NCBI GenBank assembly: GCA_009720755.1
Contig: WNKV01000006.1
Location: forward strand, 62,001 to 126,000
Direction of reading: 5' to 3'
Source: Rhodoplanes serenus
GTDB lineage: Bacteria; Pseudomonadota; Alphaproteobacteria; Rhizobiales; Xanthobacteraceae
Length of the DNA stretch: 64,000 bases
In this document: piece by piece, positions 28,548 to 37,154 of the stretch
Position numbering within the stretch: the stretch's first letter is position 1
Layout of the letters: the number at the start of each line of letters is the position of its first letter
Position numbers and translations under genes: made by a program
The notes under the pieces: model-generated
What the model was told of the DNA's origin: nothing
Seen by the model: only the letters and a program-made list of their open reading frames with translations
Database searches by the model: none

Positions 28548-29261
28548 TCACGAGGGTGCGACCAGCGATCCTCCGCCGCAGACGAACATCGTCTGTCCGG
28601 TGACGGCACCCGCGTCGGGGGCCAGGAGGCACATGATCAGATAGGCGACCTCCTCGGCCCGGATGAGCCGGCCGATCGGCAGATCGACCACCGGCGGCTC
28701 GCCGCGCGCCGGGTCGGCCAGCATCGGCGTGTCGGTCGCTCCGGGCGCGACCACGTTGACGGTGACGCCGCGCGCCGCCAGCTCCAGCGCCCAGCTCCTG
28801 GCAAGTCCGCTCAGCGCCGCCTTGGAGGCGGCGTAGAGGCCGCGTCCGGGCCGGCCGAGCGCCCCTCGGCTGGAGAGCAGCACTACCCGGCCAGTGTGAT
28901 CGGGCAGGGCGGGCGCGAGGCGTCGCATGATGGTGACGGTGGTGGCCACATGCAACCGCCAGAGCAGCTCCAGATCCTCGTGCCGCATCTCGGCGATCCG
29001 GCCGGCCCGCATGATGCCGGCGCAGTGCACGAAGGCGCTCGGCCGATCCTCTGAGACCGTCGACAGAGCGGCCTCGAGGGCCGTCTCGTCGAGCAGATCG
29101 ACGAGCGCAGTCCGCAGCCCGTCGGCATCGCCGGTCGGATGCGGCTGGCGGTCGAGGCCCGTTACGCGCCAGCCGCCGGCGAGCAGGCGTGCCGTCAGAG
29201 CGAGCCCGATGCCCGAGGAGCTGCCGGTGACGATGCAGTGGGGAGTCGCCGCGGGCGGCAT
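28548..29261 (-). CDS. Short-chain dehydrogenase/reductase (SDR)
   Basis: Classical SDR of 237 residues: cofactor motif T-G-S-S-S-G-I-G near the start, an acidic residue after the second strand (G-L-D-R-Q) suggesting NAD(H) preference, H-C-A-G at the NNAG position, catalytic Ser in L-L-S-S-R-G, and Y-A-A-S-K with the active Tyr and Lys. I chose the ATG at 29261, 4 nt after the stop of the flavin monooxygenase; the GTG-side extension to 29303 would overlap that gene by 38 nt. Last gene of the leftward catabolic operon, probably oxidising an alcohol released by the monooxygenase. Confidence 0.85.
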   Translation of the reverse strand: MPPAATPHCIVTGSSSGIGLALTARLLAGGWRVTGLDRQPHPTGDADGLRTALVDLLDETALEAALSTVSEDRPSAFVHCAGIMRAGRIAEMRHEDLELLWRLHVATTVTIMRRLAPALPDHTGRVVLLSSRGALGRPGRGLYAASKAALSGLARSWALELAARGVTVNVVAPGATDTPMLADPARGEPPVVDLPIGRLIRAEEVAYLIMCLLAPDAGAVTGQTMFVCGGGSLVAPS

Positions 29262-29265
29262 GGAC

Positions 29266-30333
29266 TCAGCGACTCGCGAGGGAGGTGGCCGGAGCGCCGT
29301 CATCCGCGACGGCGCGGGTGTGGCCTCGCGATCCGAGCAGCGGCATCACCCGCGCGATGAACGTGCCGAGTCCTTCACGCATGGGATGAAACCGCAGCAT
29401 CAGGCAGTCGATGCCGATGCGCTCGTGTGCGGCGATCCGCTCGGCCAGCAGCGCGGGGGTCCCGACGAGCCCGGCGCCCAGGCCCCTGGCCGCGATGGAG
29501 GCGATCCGGTCCTGCTGACCATAGGCGATCAGCTCGTCGGCCTCGGCGTTGGCCTGCTCCAGGGTCTCGGCACAGATCACATGGGCGCTCAGGCCGATCG
29601 CCAGTCTCCGCCCGTGCTTCGCGGCCTTTTCGCGCATCTCGGCGATCTCCGTGGCCAGCACGGCCATGTTCTGATCGTACAGCCGGTAGTCGGGCTGATA
29701 ATCGGCGAACCACACGTCGCAGGTCTCCGCGACGAGCTCCTTGCCGGAAGGCGAGCGGCTGGCGGCGTATATTCGCGGAGGAGTCTGGATCGGCTTCAGT
29801 GGCAGGCGCCCATTTTCGACGGTGTAGTGTGTGCCGCGGAACGAAAAGGCGTCATTGGTCCACAGGCCGCGCAGGACGCGGATGAACTCGCCCATGCGCT
29901 CGGCCCGCTTGTCGCTGTCGTCGAGCCAAGCGCCGTTGCCGAACAGGTTCATCTCGTCCGGCCACCAGCCGTTCACCACATTGATGGCGAGCCGCCCGCC
30001 ACTGATGCGGTCGAGCGAGGCGCCCATCTTCGCCACCGCCTGGGGCGTCACGATGCCGGGATGGACCGCCACCATCAGCTCGATATGCCGGGTACGCTGC
30101 GACAGTGCCGACGCGAGAATCCAGGACTCGAGATCGGGGCCGAGCCAGCGCTCGGCGATGAGCGTGATGTCGAAGCCGGCGTCCTCCGCATCCCGCAGCA
30201 CGTCGACCGCGAGCTCGAACGACCTGTCGCTGTCGGCGCCGGCACCCGGCGTCGTCAGGTCGGAGATGGCGCGCTCCATCGCCGGCTCCGAACGTATGAT
30301 ATGGGGGAGCGGCGTCCAGACTCCGAGCTTCAT
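29266..30333 (-). CDS. LLM-class flavin-dependent monooxygenase
   Basis: Luciferase-like TIM-barrel oxygenase of 355 residues using reduced FMN and O2. Family marks: G-V-W-T-P-L-P-H-I at the N-terminus, A-E-R-W-L-G at about 63, A-V-H-P-G-I-V-T-P-Q-A-V-A-K-M-G, then S-G-G-R-L-A-I-N-V-V-N-G-W, and Y-A-A-S-R-S-P-S-G. The pattern is closest to the SsuD/SfnG-type group acting on alkanesulfonates and sulfones, but the substrate is not provable here. It sits downstream of an FMN reductase gene that can supply FMNH2, the usual two-component arrangement. Confidence 0.87.
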   Translation of the reverse strand: MKLGVWTPLPHIIRSEPAMERAISDLTTPGAGADSDRSFELAVDVLRDAEDAGFDITLIAERWLGPDLESWILASALSQRTRHIELMVAVHPGIVTPQAVAKMGASLDRISGGRLAINVVNGWWPDEMNLFGNGAWLDDSDKRAERMGEFIRVLRGLWTNDAFSFRGTHYTVENGRLPLKPIQTPPRIYAASRSPSGKELVAETCDVWFADYQPDYRLYDQNMAVLATEIAEMREKAAKHGRRLAIGLSAHVICAETLEQANAEADELIAYGQQDRIASIAARGLGAGLVGTPALLAERIAAHERIGIDCLMLRFHPMREGLGTFIARVMPLLGSRGHTRAVADDGAPATSLASR

Positions 30334-30377
30334 GCGATCCTCGCTGTCATGTCTCGTTGCATAGGGGGCTCGCGAGC

Positions 30378-30420
30378 GCATTGTCGGGTGACGTGGGCGG
30401 CGGTTCGCCGTGGACAATGC
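30378..30420. repeat. 43-bp palindromic intergenic element, copy A
   Basis: GCATTGTC ... GACAATGC, perfect 8-bp arms spanning 43 bp, with an internal GGTTCGCCGTGG shared with the element at 46372-46414. It is followed at 30448-30465 by a second palindrome CCGATCC-ggtt-GGATCGG. Together they resemble dispersed Hyphomicrobiales intergenic elements. Confidence 0.6.
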
Positions 30421-30447
30421 GAGCCCGTGAGCCCTTCAGGGCGGAGG

Positions 30448-30465
30448 CCGATCCGGTTGGATCGG
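30448..30465. repeat. Short palindrome CCGATCC-ggtt-GGATCGG
   Basis: Perfect 7-bp arms with a 4-nt loop, just after the FMN reductase stop when read leftward. No T-run follows, so it is more likely part of the composite repeat than a terminator. Confidence 0.5.
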
Positions 30466-30473
30466 ATGCCGCT

Positions 30474-31103
30474 CTAGCGCCCTGCGGCGTCACCGGCGGC
30501 CATGTTCATCCGCGCGAACGAGAGGACCTGCCGGCCGACCAGCTCGAGCTGAGCCGCGGTCTTCAGGTCCAGGCAGGCGCCGTCGGCGTCGAACAGCATC
30601 GGCGTGGTGCAGATCGCCGCCCCGAACGGCGTCGGCCAGCCACGAAGCGCATGGGCGACGCCCCGGAGCGCCGCCAGGGTCTGGCCGGCCCCCTGCGAGC
30701 CGCCGGCGCAGGCGATGAGGCCCACCGCGATACCGTCCAGATAGGTCCGGCCGGCGCCGCGCACCTCCTCGGTGTAGTCCAGTGCGTTCTTGATCAGGCC
30801 CGACATCGCGCCGTGATAGGACGGGCTCGCGATCACCAGGCCGTCGCATCGCCGCAACGCATCCACGAGCCTGCGGCTCTGCGGCGTCTGATGCTCGGGT
30901 CCCGGTTGGTAGAGCGGCAGCAGCAGGTCCCGGCCGCCGAGCAGCATCGTGCCCGCCCCGTTTGCCGCCGCTGCGGCGAGGGACACGCGCAGGGCGAGCT
31001 CGGTCGACGAGCGCTCGCGCGGCGTTCCGCCGATGCCCAGGATGAACGGGCGACGCTCCGATCGCTCCGTGATGGCCGACTTGGCCGCAGGGGTTGACAG
31101 CAT
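30474..31103 (-). CDS. NADPH-dependent FMN reductase family protein
   Basis: Flavodoxin-like reductase of 209 residues. Visible: G-I-G-G-T-P-R-E-R-S-S-T-E at residues 23-35 (phosphate loop for FMN), A-S-P-S-Y-H-G-A-M-S-G-L-I-K-N-A-L-D (the S-P-x-Y-[HN]-x-x-x-x-G-x-x-K-N-x-[IL]-D family signature) and C-A-G-G-S-Q-G-A at the third loop. It should supply FMNH2 to the LLM monooxygenase encoded downstream. A GGAGGA 8 nt before the ATG at 31103 supports the start. First gene of the leftward operon. Confidence 0.87.
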   Translation of the reverse strand: MLSTPAAKSAITERSERRPFILGIGGTPRERSSTELALRVSLAAAAANGAGTMLLGGRDLLLPLYQPGPEHQTPQSRRLVDALRRCDGLVIASPSYHGAMSGLIKNALDYTEEVRGAGRTYLDGIAVGLIACAGGSQGAGQTLAALRGVAHALRGWPTPFGAAICTTPMLFDADGACLDLKTAAQLELVGRQVLSFARMNMAAGDAAGR

Positions 31104-31543
31104 CCGCTTCCTCCGGGCTCGCGTGTCGCCGAGCAGACCAGAGGGCGGGCGCCGGTGTCCAAGAGCATTTGATCATTCGTCCCATAAGCAAAAGGTATTT
31201 GATCTGGGCGCGGCAACGTAGAGCATCGCGCCTCGTTCGCACCGCTCGAATCCGTCTGTCGGCGCGGGGGGACGTGCAGTGAACGCCGGGCGAGGTTCGA
31301 ATGCCAAGAGTGTCGAGGTGCGCGAGGCGAGCAGCCGCAACGGCCGGCGACGAGGTCGTGCGCCGGCGTGCGAGCGTCGGCCCAGCGCCGGATCGATCCC
31401 GCCGGTGCGCACGCCGCCGTCCGAGGCCGATGGCCGAGCCCGCGTTCGGCCGCTCCGGCGCAGGACAGGCCGCGTATTGCAGCTGATCTCTTTCAATCGA
31501 CGTCCAGTACGAGCTGGCTCACTTGAAAAGCAGGGAGACGCCT
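31104..31543. other. Divergent regulatory gap with a direct repeat
   Basis: 440 nt between the divergent FMN reductase and TctC-type genes, with no convincing ORF. The octamer ATTTGATC occurs twice in direct orientation at 31167-31174 and 31197-31204, within an AT-rich patch (cataagcaaaaggtattt) close upstream of the FMN reductase start. This is a plausible promoter and LysR-binding zone. Confidence 0.45.
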
Positions 31544-32527
31544 ATGAGCACGCGATCGATGGGAACGAGCAACCGACGCACGGTGATCGCCGGGCTGGCC
31601 GGCGTCGCCGGGACGCTCGTGGCAGGGCCACGGCGTGCCTGGGCGTTTCCCACCCAGCCCATCACCTTCGTGGTGCCCTATGCGCCGGGCTCGACGGACC
31701 AGTTCGCCCGCGCCTTCGCGACCGAGATGGAGAAGACCCTCGGGAAGACCATCATGGTCGAGACACGGCCGGGCGCCGGCGGCACGATCGGCACCAGCTA
31801 CGGTGCCAGAGCCATCCCCGACGGCCATACTTTGCTGTTCTCCACCAGTGCTCCGCTGACGATCGCGCCGCACCAGCACAAGCTGCCCTACAAGTTCGAC
31901 GACCTGAGGCCCGTCGCGCGGGTCGGTCTCGGTCCGAACGTGATGGGCGCGCGCACCAATGCGCCATTCAAGGACCTGGAGAGCCTCGTCGCCTATGCCA
32001 AGGCCAATCCCGAGAAGGTGACCTTCGGTAGCGCCGGCACCGGCGGCAGCACGCATCTGTCCGGCGAAGCGTTCGCGCGGGCCGCCGGAATCAAGCTCAC
32101 GCACATTCCGTTCCAGGGCTCGACCCCTGCCGTGGCGGCGGCCGTCGGCGGAACCGTCGATCTCGCACTCGGCTTCGCCCAGTCGATCGTCCCGCAGGCG
32201 CGCGGCGGACGTCTGCTGGCGATCGCGCAGTTCAACAAAACTCGGGCCAAGATTCTGCCCGAGGTTCCGACGTTCCTGGAGGCTGGAATCAATTTTGCGC
32301 TCCCGGTACATATCGGGATCTGGGCGCCGAAGGCGACGCCGGATGCGATCGTCGAGCAAGTGGCTGTCGCCGTCGAGAAGGCGTGCACCGGGCCGGCCGT
32401 CGTCGAGTTCGCGAAGGTCACGGTGACGGAGGTGGAGTTCGCGGGACCCGACGCCTTCGGTCGCGAGCTCGCGGAGGAGAGCGCCTTCGTGAAGGAGATC
32501 CTCCGCAGTCTCGGCATGGCCAGCTAG
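31544..32527 (+). CDS. TctC/Bug-type periplasmic solute-binding protein
   Basis: 327 residues of the tripartite tricarboxylate transporter receptor family. A twin-arginine-like leader N-R-R-T-V-I-A-G-L-A-G-V-A-G ends near A-W-A-F, then the typical mature start P-I-T-F-V-V-P-Y-A-P-G-S-T-D and G-A-G-G-T-I-G; later F-G-S-A-G-T-G-G-S-T-H-L and I-P-F-Q-G-S-T-P-A. No tctA/tctB membrane genes are nearby, as is common for orphan Bug proteins. Divergent from the monooxygenase operon, so it may bind the substrate of that pathway. The ATG at 31544 follows GGGAG. Confidence 0.87.
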   Translation: MSTRSMGTSNRRTVIAGLAGVAGTLVAGPRRAWAFPTQPITFVVPYAPGSTDQFARAFATEMEKTLGKTIMVETRPGAGGTIGTSYGARAIPDGHTLLFSTSAPLTIAPHQHKLPYKFDDLRPVARVGLGPNVMGARTNAPFKDLESLVAYAKANPEKVTFGSAGTGGSTHLSGEAFARAAGIKLTHIPFQGSTPAVAAAVGGTVDLALGFAQSIVPQARGGRLLAIAQFNKTRAKILPEVPTFLEAGINFALPVHIGIWAPKATPDAIVEQVAVAVEKACTGPAVVEFAKVTVTEVEFAGPDAFGRELAEESAFVKEILRSLGMAS

Positions 32528-32951
32528 AGCCACTTCCGGCGCAGCGGGTCCCGCTTTGCCGAAGACTGCTCCAGGGTTCGTGACGGCGCCGGCCCGGCGA
32601 CGGGGGAGCGGGCGGCGTGATTGCGCGTCGCTCCGCCTCGACGATCGTCGGCCAGCGGGAGGGCTGCCGCAACTGCGCCGGACGATGCCGGCTCCGCCCG
32701 ACCATCGATCGCGACGACGATCGATCGGATGATGGTACCGGCGCGCCGGATACAGGCGCCGCAGCGGGCCGTGCGGGTTGACGCGCGCCGGTCGGGCTGC
32801 AATCAGGGGGCCGGGATGCTGCGCTCCAGACGCTCAGACGTCGCGCGTCGGCGATCGGCAGCGGTTTTCGTGTTCGGGCGCTCATGAAATGGTCTGCGGA
32901 CGTTCGCGGCGCCGACGCTCCTCGTGCAGCACGCACCGTCAGGCATCGATC
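32528..32951. other. 424-nt gap with a diverged palindromic element
   Basis: Immediately after the TctC-type stop the sequence cttccggcgcagcgggtccc / gctttgccgaag (about 32532-32563) folds around AGCGGGtcCCGCT. It looks like a diverged relative of the 43-bp element at 46372. The rest up to the MOSC gene holds no gene I can support. Confidence 0.35.
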
Positions 32952-33650
32952 ATGATCGTCGTCGACCATCTGCTCGTCGGCTCCCTTGCGGCACTCGGGC
33001 CGCGTGCGGTGCCGAGCGGCATCGACAAGCGGCCGGTCTCCGGCCGCGTGTGGCTCGGGCGTGAGGGCTTCCAGGGCGATGCGCAAGGCGACCTGAAGCA
33101 TCACGGCGGACCCGAGAAGGCGGTGCATCACTATCCGTTCGAGCATTATGCGGGCTGGCGCGACGAGATCGGCACGGCGGCGGTGCTGGAGCGGCCCGGT
33201 GCCTTCGGCGAGAACCTCTCCACCGCCGGCCTCACCGAAGCCGACGTCGCGGTCGGCGACATCTTCCGGCTGGGTGGTGCGCTGGTGCAAGTGAGCCAGG
33301 GCCGCCGGCCGTGCTGGAAGCTGAATCTCCGCTTCGGCGTTCCCGACATGGCGGTACGGGTGCAGCGGAGCGGCCGCACCGGCTGGTACTACCGTGTGCT
33401 CGAGGAAGGGCGAGTGGCAGCCGGCGATACGCTCGTCCTGGTCGATCGGCTGTCGCCCGAATGGACCCTCACGCGGCTGTGGCGCGTGCTCTACGTGGAC
33501 ACGCTGGCGATCGATCAGCTCCGCGCCATGAGCGAGATTGCGCACCTGTCCGAGCCGTGGCGGCAGACGGCGGCGAAGCGGCTCGCCAGCCGCCAGGTCG
33601 AGGACTGGTCGCGTCGGCTGGTCGGCGAGGAGGCGCCGCAGCACGACTGA
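32952..33650 (+). CDS. MOSC domain-containing protein (YiiM type)
   Basis: 232 residues with a MOSC domain (about 25-165): G-F-Q-G-D-A-Q-G-D-L-K-H-H-G-G-P-E-K-A-V-H-H-Y, G-A-F-G-E-N-L-S-T-A-G-L and the key Cys in Q-G-R-R-P-C-W-K-L-N. A C-terminal 3-alpha helical segment follows, as in E. coli YiiM. YiiM binds molybdenum cofactor and reduces N-hydroxylated compounds with partner reductases; a similar role, perhaps detoxifying a product of the neighbouring cluster, is inferred. Start ATG at 32952; the upstream extension is a shadow. Convergent with kdpE. Confidence 0.87.
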   Translation: MIVVDHLLVGSLAALGPRAVPSGIDKRPVSGRVWLGREGFQGDAQGDLKHHGGPEKAVHHYPFEHYAGWRDEIGTAAVLERPGAFGENLSTAGLTEADVAVGDIFRLGGALVQVSQGRRPCWKLNLRFGVPDMAVRVQRSGRTGWYYRVLEEGRVAAGDTLVLVDRLSPEWTLTRLWRVLYVDTLAIDQLRAMSEIAHLSEPWRQTAAKRLASRQVEDWSRRLVGEEAPQHD

Positions 33651-33666
33651 ACGGTCGGCGCCGATG

Positions 33667-34383
33667 TCAGCCGCGCTCGGCCGGCCGCGTCTCCTCGGGA
33701 TCGGGAGCCCGCAGCCGATAGCCGACGCCGGTCTCGGTCAGCACGTAGCGCGGCCGCTCCGGGTCCGCCTCGATCTTCTGGCGAAGCTGCCGCACATAGA
33801 CGCGCAGATACTGGGCGTCGGTGTAGTCGTCCCACAGATGGCCGAGCAGGAACTTGTGAGTGAGCACCTTGCCGGCGTGCTGCACCAAGAGGCGCAAGAG
33901 CTCGTACTCCTTGGGCGACAGCTTGACGTCGCGGTCGCCGATCTTGACCAGCCGGCGGACGAGATCGACGCTGAGATCGCCGAGCCGGAACACCGGCCGC
34001 TCGCCCTGCACCTGGAGCTGGTGACGCAGTGCGGTGCGCAGCCGTGCGAGCAGCTCCTCCATGCCGAACGGCTTGGTGACGTAGTCGTCGGCGCCGAGAT
34101 CGAGCGCCTGGACCTTGCCGGCCTCGTCGTCGCGGCTCGACAGCACCACCACCGGCACGGCCGGCGCGCGCGACCTTATGGTGCGCAGCAGGTCGAGGCC
34201 GGCGACGTCGGGCAGCCCGAGATCGAGGATCACCAGGCCGGGCCGCTCTGCGAGACGCTCCAGCGCGGTGACGCCGTCCGGCGCCTCGATGACATCGTAG
34301 CCTTGGGTGCCGAGGCCCATCCGCAGGAGCTTGCGGATCGGCGGCTCGTCGTCGATCACCAGAACCTTCAGGGGCGTGCTCAT
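33667..34383 (-). CDS. kdpE: Kdp operon response regulator KdpE
   Basis: OmpR-type regulator of 238 residues. The receiver has the acidic pocket V-I-D-D-E-P, phospho-acceptor Asp in V-I-L-D-L-G-L-P-D, Thr/Ser switch V-V-L-S-S-R and Lys in Y-V-T-K-P-F. The C-terminal winged helix carries L-S-P-K-E-Y-E-L-L and V-G-Y-R-L. Activates kdp transcription when phosphorylated by KdpD under K+ limitation or osmotic stress. Its start overlaps the kdpD stop (ATGA), so the pair is translationally coupled at the end of the operon. Confidence 0.95.
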   Translation of the reverse strand: MSTPLKVLVIDDEPPIRKLLRMGLGTQGYDVIEAPDGVTALERLAERPGLVILDLGLPDVAGLDLLRTIRSRAPAVPVVVLSSRDDEAGKVQALDLGADDYVTKPFGMEELLARLRTALRHQLQVQGERPVFRLGDLSVDLVRRLVKIGDRDVKLSPKEYELLRLLVQHAGKVLTHKFLLGHLWDDYTDAQYLRVYVRQLRQKIEADPERPRYVLTETGVGYRLRAPDPEETRPAERG

Positions 34384-37097
34384 GCGGCGCTGTCCAGTCG
34401 GGCCGGGGCGGGCACCGGCAGCAAGACCGTGAGCACGGCGCCGGAGCGATCGCTCCGGTTGCCGGCCGTGATGGTGCCGTCCATCGCCTCGACGAAGCCG
34501 CGCGCGATGGCGAGACCGAGGCCGGTGCCGGCGCGGACATGGTCGCCCTTGCGGGCCCGGTAGAACTTGTCGAAGACGCGCTCGATGTCGGCCGGCGGGA
34601 TGCCGGGGCCCTCGTCGATCACCTGGAGCCGGACCCGTCCGTTCTCACGCCCGGCCACGATGTGGACCGTGGTGCCGTCCGGCGCGTATTTGGCGGCGTT
34701 GTCGAGCAGGTTGAACAGCACCTGCTCGAACAGCACCGGATCGAGCGCCAGCATCGGCAGGTCGGGCGCGAGCGCCACCTCGATGCGATGGTCGGCGAGG
34801 ATCTTGGCGGCGCGGCGCAGCGCGCTGCCGACGATCTCGCCGAGATCGTGCAGGGTCGCGTTGGGGGCGATGGCGCCGGATTCGAGCCGGGTCATGTCGA
34901 GCAGGTTGGCGATGAAGCGGTTGAGACGTTCGGACTCGTCCACGATGGTGGCGAGCAGGTCGGCCTTCTGGGCGTCGGCGAGCGCGCCGCCGAGGTCGCG
35001 CAGCGTGCCGGCGGCGCCCAGCACCGCGGCGAGCGGCGTCTTGAGGTCGTGCGAGATCGAGGTGAGCAGGGCCGAGCGCAGCCGATCGGCCTCGATGGTG
35101 CGCTTCACCCGGTCCATGTCCTCCACCAGGTTGACCCGCTCGATGGCGAGCGCGCCCTGATCGATCAGCGCATCCAGCAGGCGGCGCTCGTCGGGTGTGA
35201 GCAGGGGGCCGGGCTTGTCGCCGTCGATGCCGACCACGCCGATCGGCCCGCGGCCGGTGCGCATGGGCAGGAACAGGCGGGTGGCGCCCGGCAGGGTGTC
35301 GGCACCGCGCCCGGCCGGCCGGTCATTCTGCCAGGCCCAGGTGGCGGCGGCCAGATCCTTGTCGTCCAGCATGTCCTCCGGCGGATAGCCGGCCTTGACG
35401 GTGATGGAACCGTTCTCGGGCAGCAGCACCACCACCCGCACCTTCAGCATCAAGGCGATCTGGTAGGCGGTCGCCCACAGCACGTCGTCCAAGGTGCCGA
35501 CGCCGGCGAGCTTGCGGCTGAAGCTGTAGAGCTGGGCGGTGTCGCGGGCGCGGTCCTTGGCGGCGATCGCCTGCACGCGGACACGGGCCGCGACGTTGGA
35601 CACCAGGATGGCGAGCCCGGTGAAGAAGAAGAACGCCGCGATGTTGGTCGGGTCGGCGATCGTGAAGGTGTGGAGCGGTGGCAGGAAGAAGAAATTGTAG
35701 GCAAGCGAGGCGGCGAGGCTGGCCAGCAGCGACGGCAGCAGGCCGTAGCGGACCGCCACGCCGACAACCGCGGTGAGGAACACGAGGTCGATGTTCTCGA
35801 TGCCGAAGAACGGGTGGATCAGTTCGCCGACGGCCAGCGCCAGGCCGACCGCCGCGAGGGCGACCACATAGTGCAGCGGATCGAGATCGGCGCGGCGGCG
35901 CGCCGACGCCACCGTCTTCTTCGGGACCGGATCGCCGGCCAGGTCGTCGCCGGCGATGACGTGGACGCTGATGTTGCCGGCTCGCCGCACCAGATCATGC
36001 ACCACCGAGCCGTGCAGGGCCTCGAACCAGCGCGAGCGGCTCGACTTGCCGACCACGATCTGGGTGATGTTGTTGGCCTGGGCGTATCGGACAATATCGT
36101 CGGCGGTGCGGGTATCACCTTCCGGGACGGTCAGCGCCTCGCCGCCGAGTGCGGTCGCCAGCCGCAGGGTATCGGCGATGCGGTCGCGCGCCACCTCGTC
36201 GAGCCGGCGGGTCTCGCGGCCCTCGACATAGATCGCCGTGAAGGGGCCGCGCAGCCGGTCGGAGAGGCGCTTGGCATAGCGCACCAGGCCGGCGGCGCGC
36301 GGGTCCTCGCTGACGCAGACCAGCACCCGCTCACCGGCCGCCCACGGCCCCGGAATGGCGCGCGCCTGCATCTGGGTGAGGAGCTGGTCGTCGACCCGCT
36401 CGGCGGTGCGGCGCAGCGCCAGCTCGCGGAGTGCGGTGAGCTTGGCAGGCGAGAAGAAGTGCGCCAGCGCGCGCTCGGCCGTCTTGGGGACGTAGACCTT
36501 GCCCTCGCGCAGCCGCTGGATGAGATCGTCGGGCGTGAGGTCGATCAGCTCGACGGCGTCGGCGCTGTCGAACACGGCGTCCGGCACGGTCTCGCGCACC
36601 CGCACGCCGGTGATCTGCGCCACCACGTCGTTCAGGCTCTCGATGTGCTGGATGTTCACTGTGGTGTAGACGTCGATGCCGGCATCCAGCAGCTCCTCGA
36701 CGTCGAGGTGGCGCTTGGGATGGCGGCTGCCCGGCGCGTTGGTGTGCGCCAGCTCGTCGACCAGCGCGAGCTTCGGCCGGCGTGCCAGGATGGCGTCGAG
36801 ATCCATCTCGGCGAGCTCGTGGCCCCGATAGGAGACGAGCTTGCGCGGGATCACCGGCAGGCCGTCGAGCAGCGCCTCGGTCTCCGGGCGGCCGTGGGTC
36901 TCGACGACGCCGATCACCACGTCGACGCCGTCGCGCAGCTTGGCGCGGGCGGCTTGCAGCATCTCGTAGGTTTTGCCGACGCCGGGGGCGGCGCCGACGA
37001 AGATCTTCAACTTGCCGGACCGCTCGTCCTCGCGGCGAGCGGCCTCCAGCAGAGCGTCCGGCGACGGCCGTTGCGGGTCGCGGTGGTGGTCGGTCAT
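34380..37097 (-). CDS. kdpD: Kdp sensor histidine kinase KdpD
   Basis: 905-residue membrane sensor kinase. In order: KdpD domain with Walker A G-A-A-P-G-V-G-K-T and V-D-E-L-A-H-T-N (about 30-235), a Usp-like domain (V-L-V-C-V-S-E-D ... V-V-G-K-S-S-R-S-R-W), four close membrane helices (about 400-500), a GAF-like region, HisKA with phospho-acceptor His in S-I-S-H-D-L-K-T-P-L and an HATPase domain (N-L-L-D-N-A-A-K-Y, D-E-G-P-G-I-P, G-T-G-L-G-L-A-I). I chose the ATG at 37097; a GTG at 37109 is also open. Follows kdpC by 57 nt. Confidence 0.94.
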   Translation of the reverse strand: MTDHHRDPQRPSPDALLEAARREDERSGKLKIFVGAAPGVGKTYEMLQAARAKLRDGVDVVIGVVETHGRPETEALLDGLPVIPRKLVSYRGHELAEMDLDAILARRPKLALVDELAHTNAPGSRHPKRHLDVEELLDAGIDVYTTVNIQHIESLNDVVAQITGVRVRETVPDAVFDSADAVELIDLTPDDLIQRLREGKVYVPKTAERALAHFFSPAKLTALRELALRRTAERVDDQLLTQMQARAIPGPWAAGERVLVCVSEDPRAAGLVRYAKRLSDRLRGPFTAIYVEGRETRRLDEVARDRIADTLRLATALGGEALTVPEGDTRTADDIVRYAQANNITQIVVGKSSRSRWFEALHGSVVHDLVRRAGNISVHVIAGDDLAGDPVPKKTVASARRRADLDPLHYVVALAAVGLALAVGELIHPFFGIENIDLVFLTAVVGVAVRYGLLPSLLASLAASLAYNFFFLPPLHTFTIADPTNIAAFFFFTGLAILVSNVAARVRVQAIAAKDRARDTAQLYSFSRKLAGVGTLDDVLWATAYQIALMLKVRVVVLLPENGSITVKAGYPPEDMLDDKDLAAATWAWQNDRPAGRGADTLPGATRLFLPMRTGRGPIGVVGIDGDKPGPLLTPDERRLLDALIDQGALAIERVNLVEDMDRVKRTIEADRLRSALLTSISHDLKTPLAAVLGAAGTLRDLGGALADAQKADLLATIVDESERLNRFIANLLDMTRLESGAIAPNATLHDLGEIVGSALRRAAKILADHRIEVALAPDLPMLALDPVLFEQVLFNLLDNAAKYAPDGTTVHIVAGRENGRVRLQVIDEGPGIPPADIERVFDKFYRARKGDHVRAGTGLGLAIARGFVEAMDGTITAGNRSDRSGAVLTVLLPVPAPARLDSAA

Positions 37098-37154
37098 GAG
37101 CGGTCGCACAGGCGGAGCGTCATGACGGCATCATAGCAACGCGACCCGCACCCG

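Noticed and set aside
27510-33650. Considered as part of the same inserted element as the large ATPase
   Set aside because: Composition is back to the genome norm by about 27290 and gene types are ordinary catabolic genes, so I treat it as a separate region.
34539-37136. An 865-codon rightward open frame across kdpD
   Set aside because: Antisense shadow of kdpD with no family motif and skewed composition.
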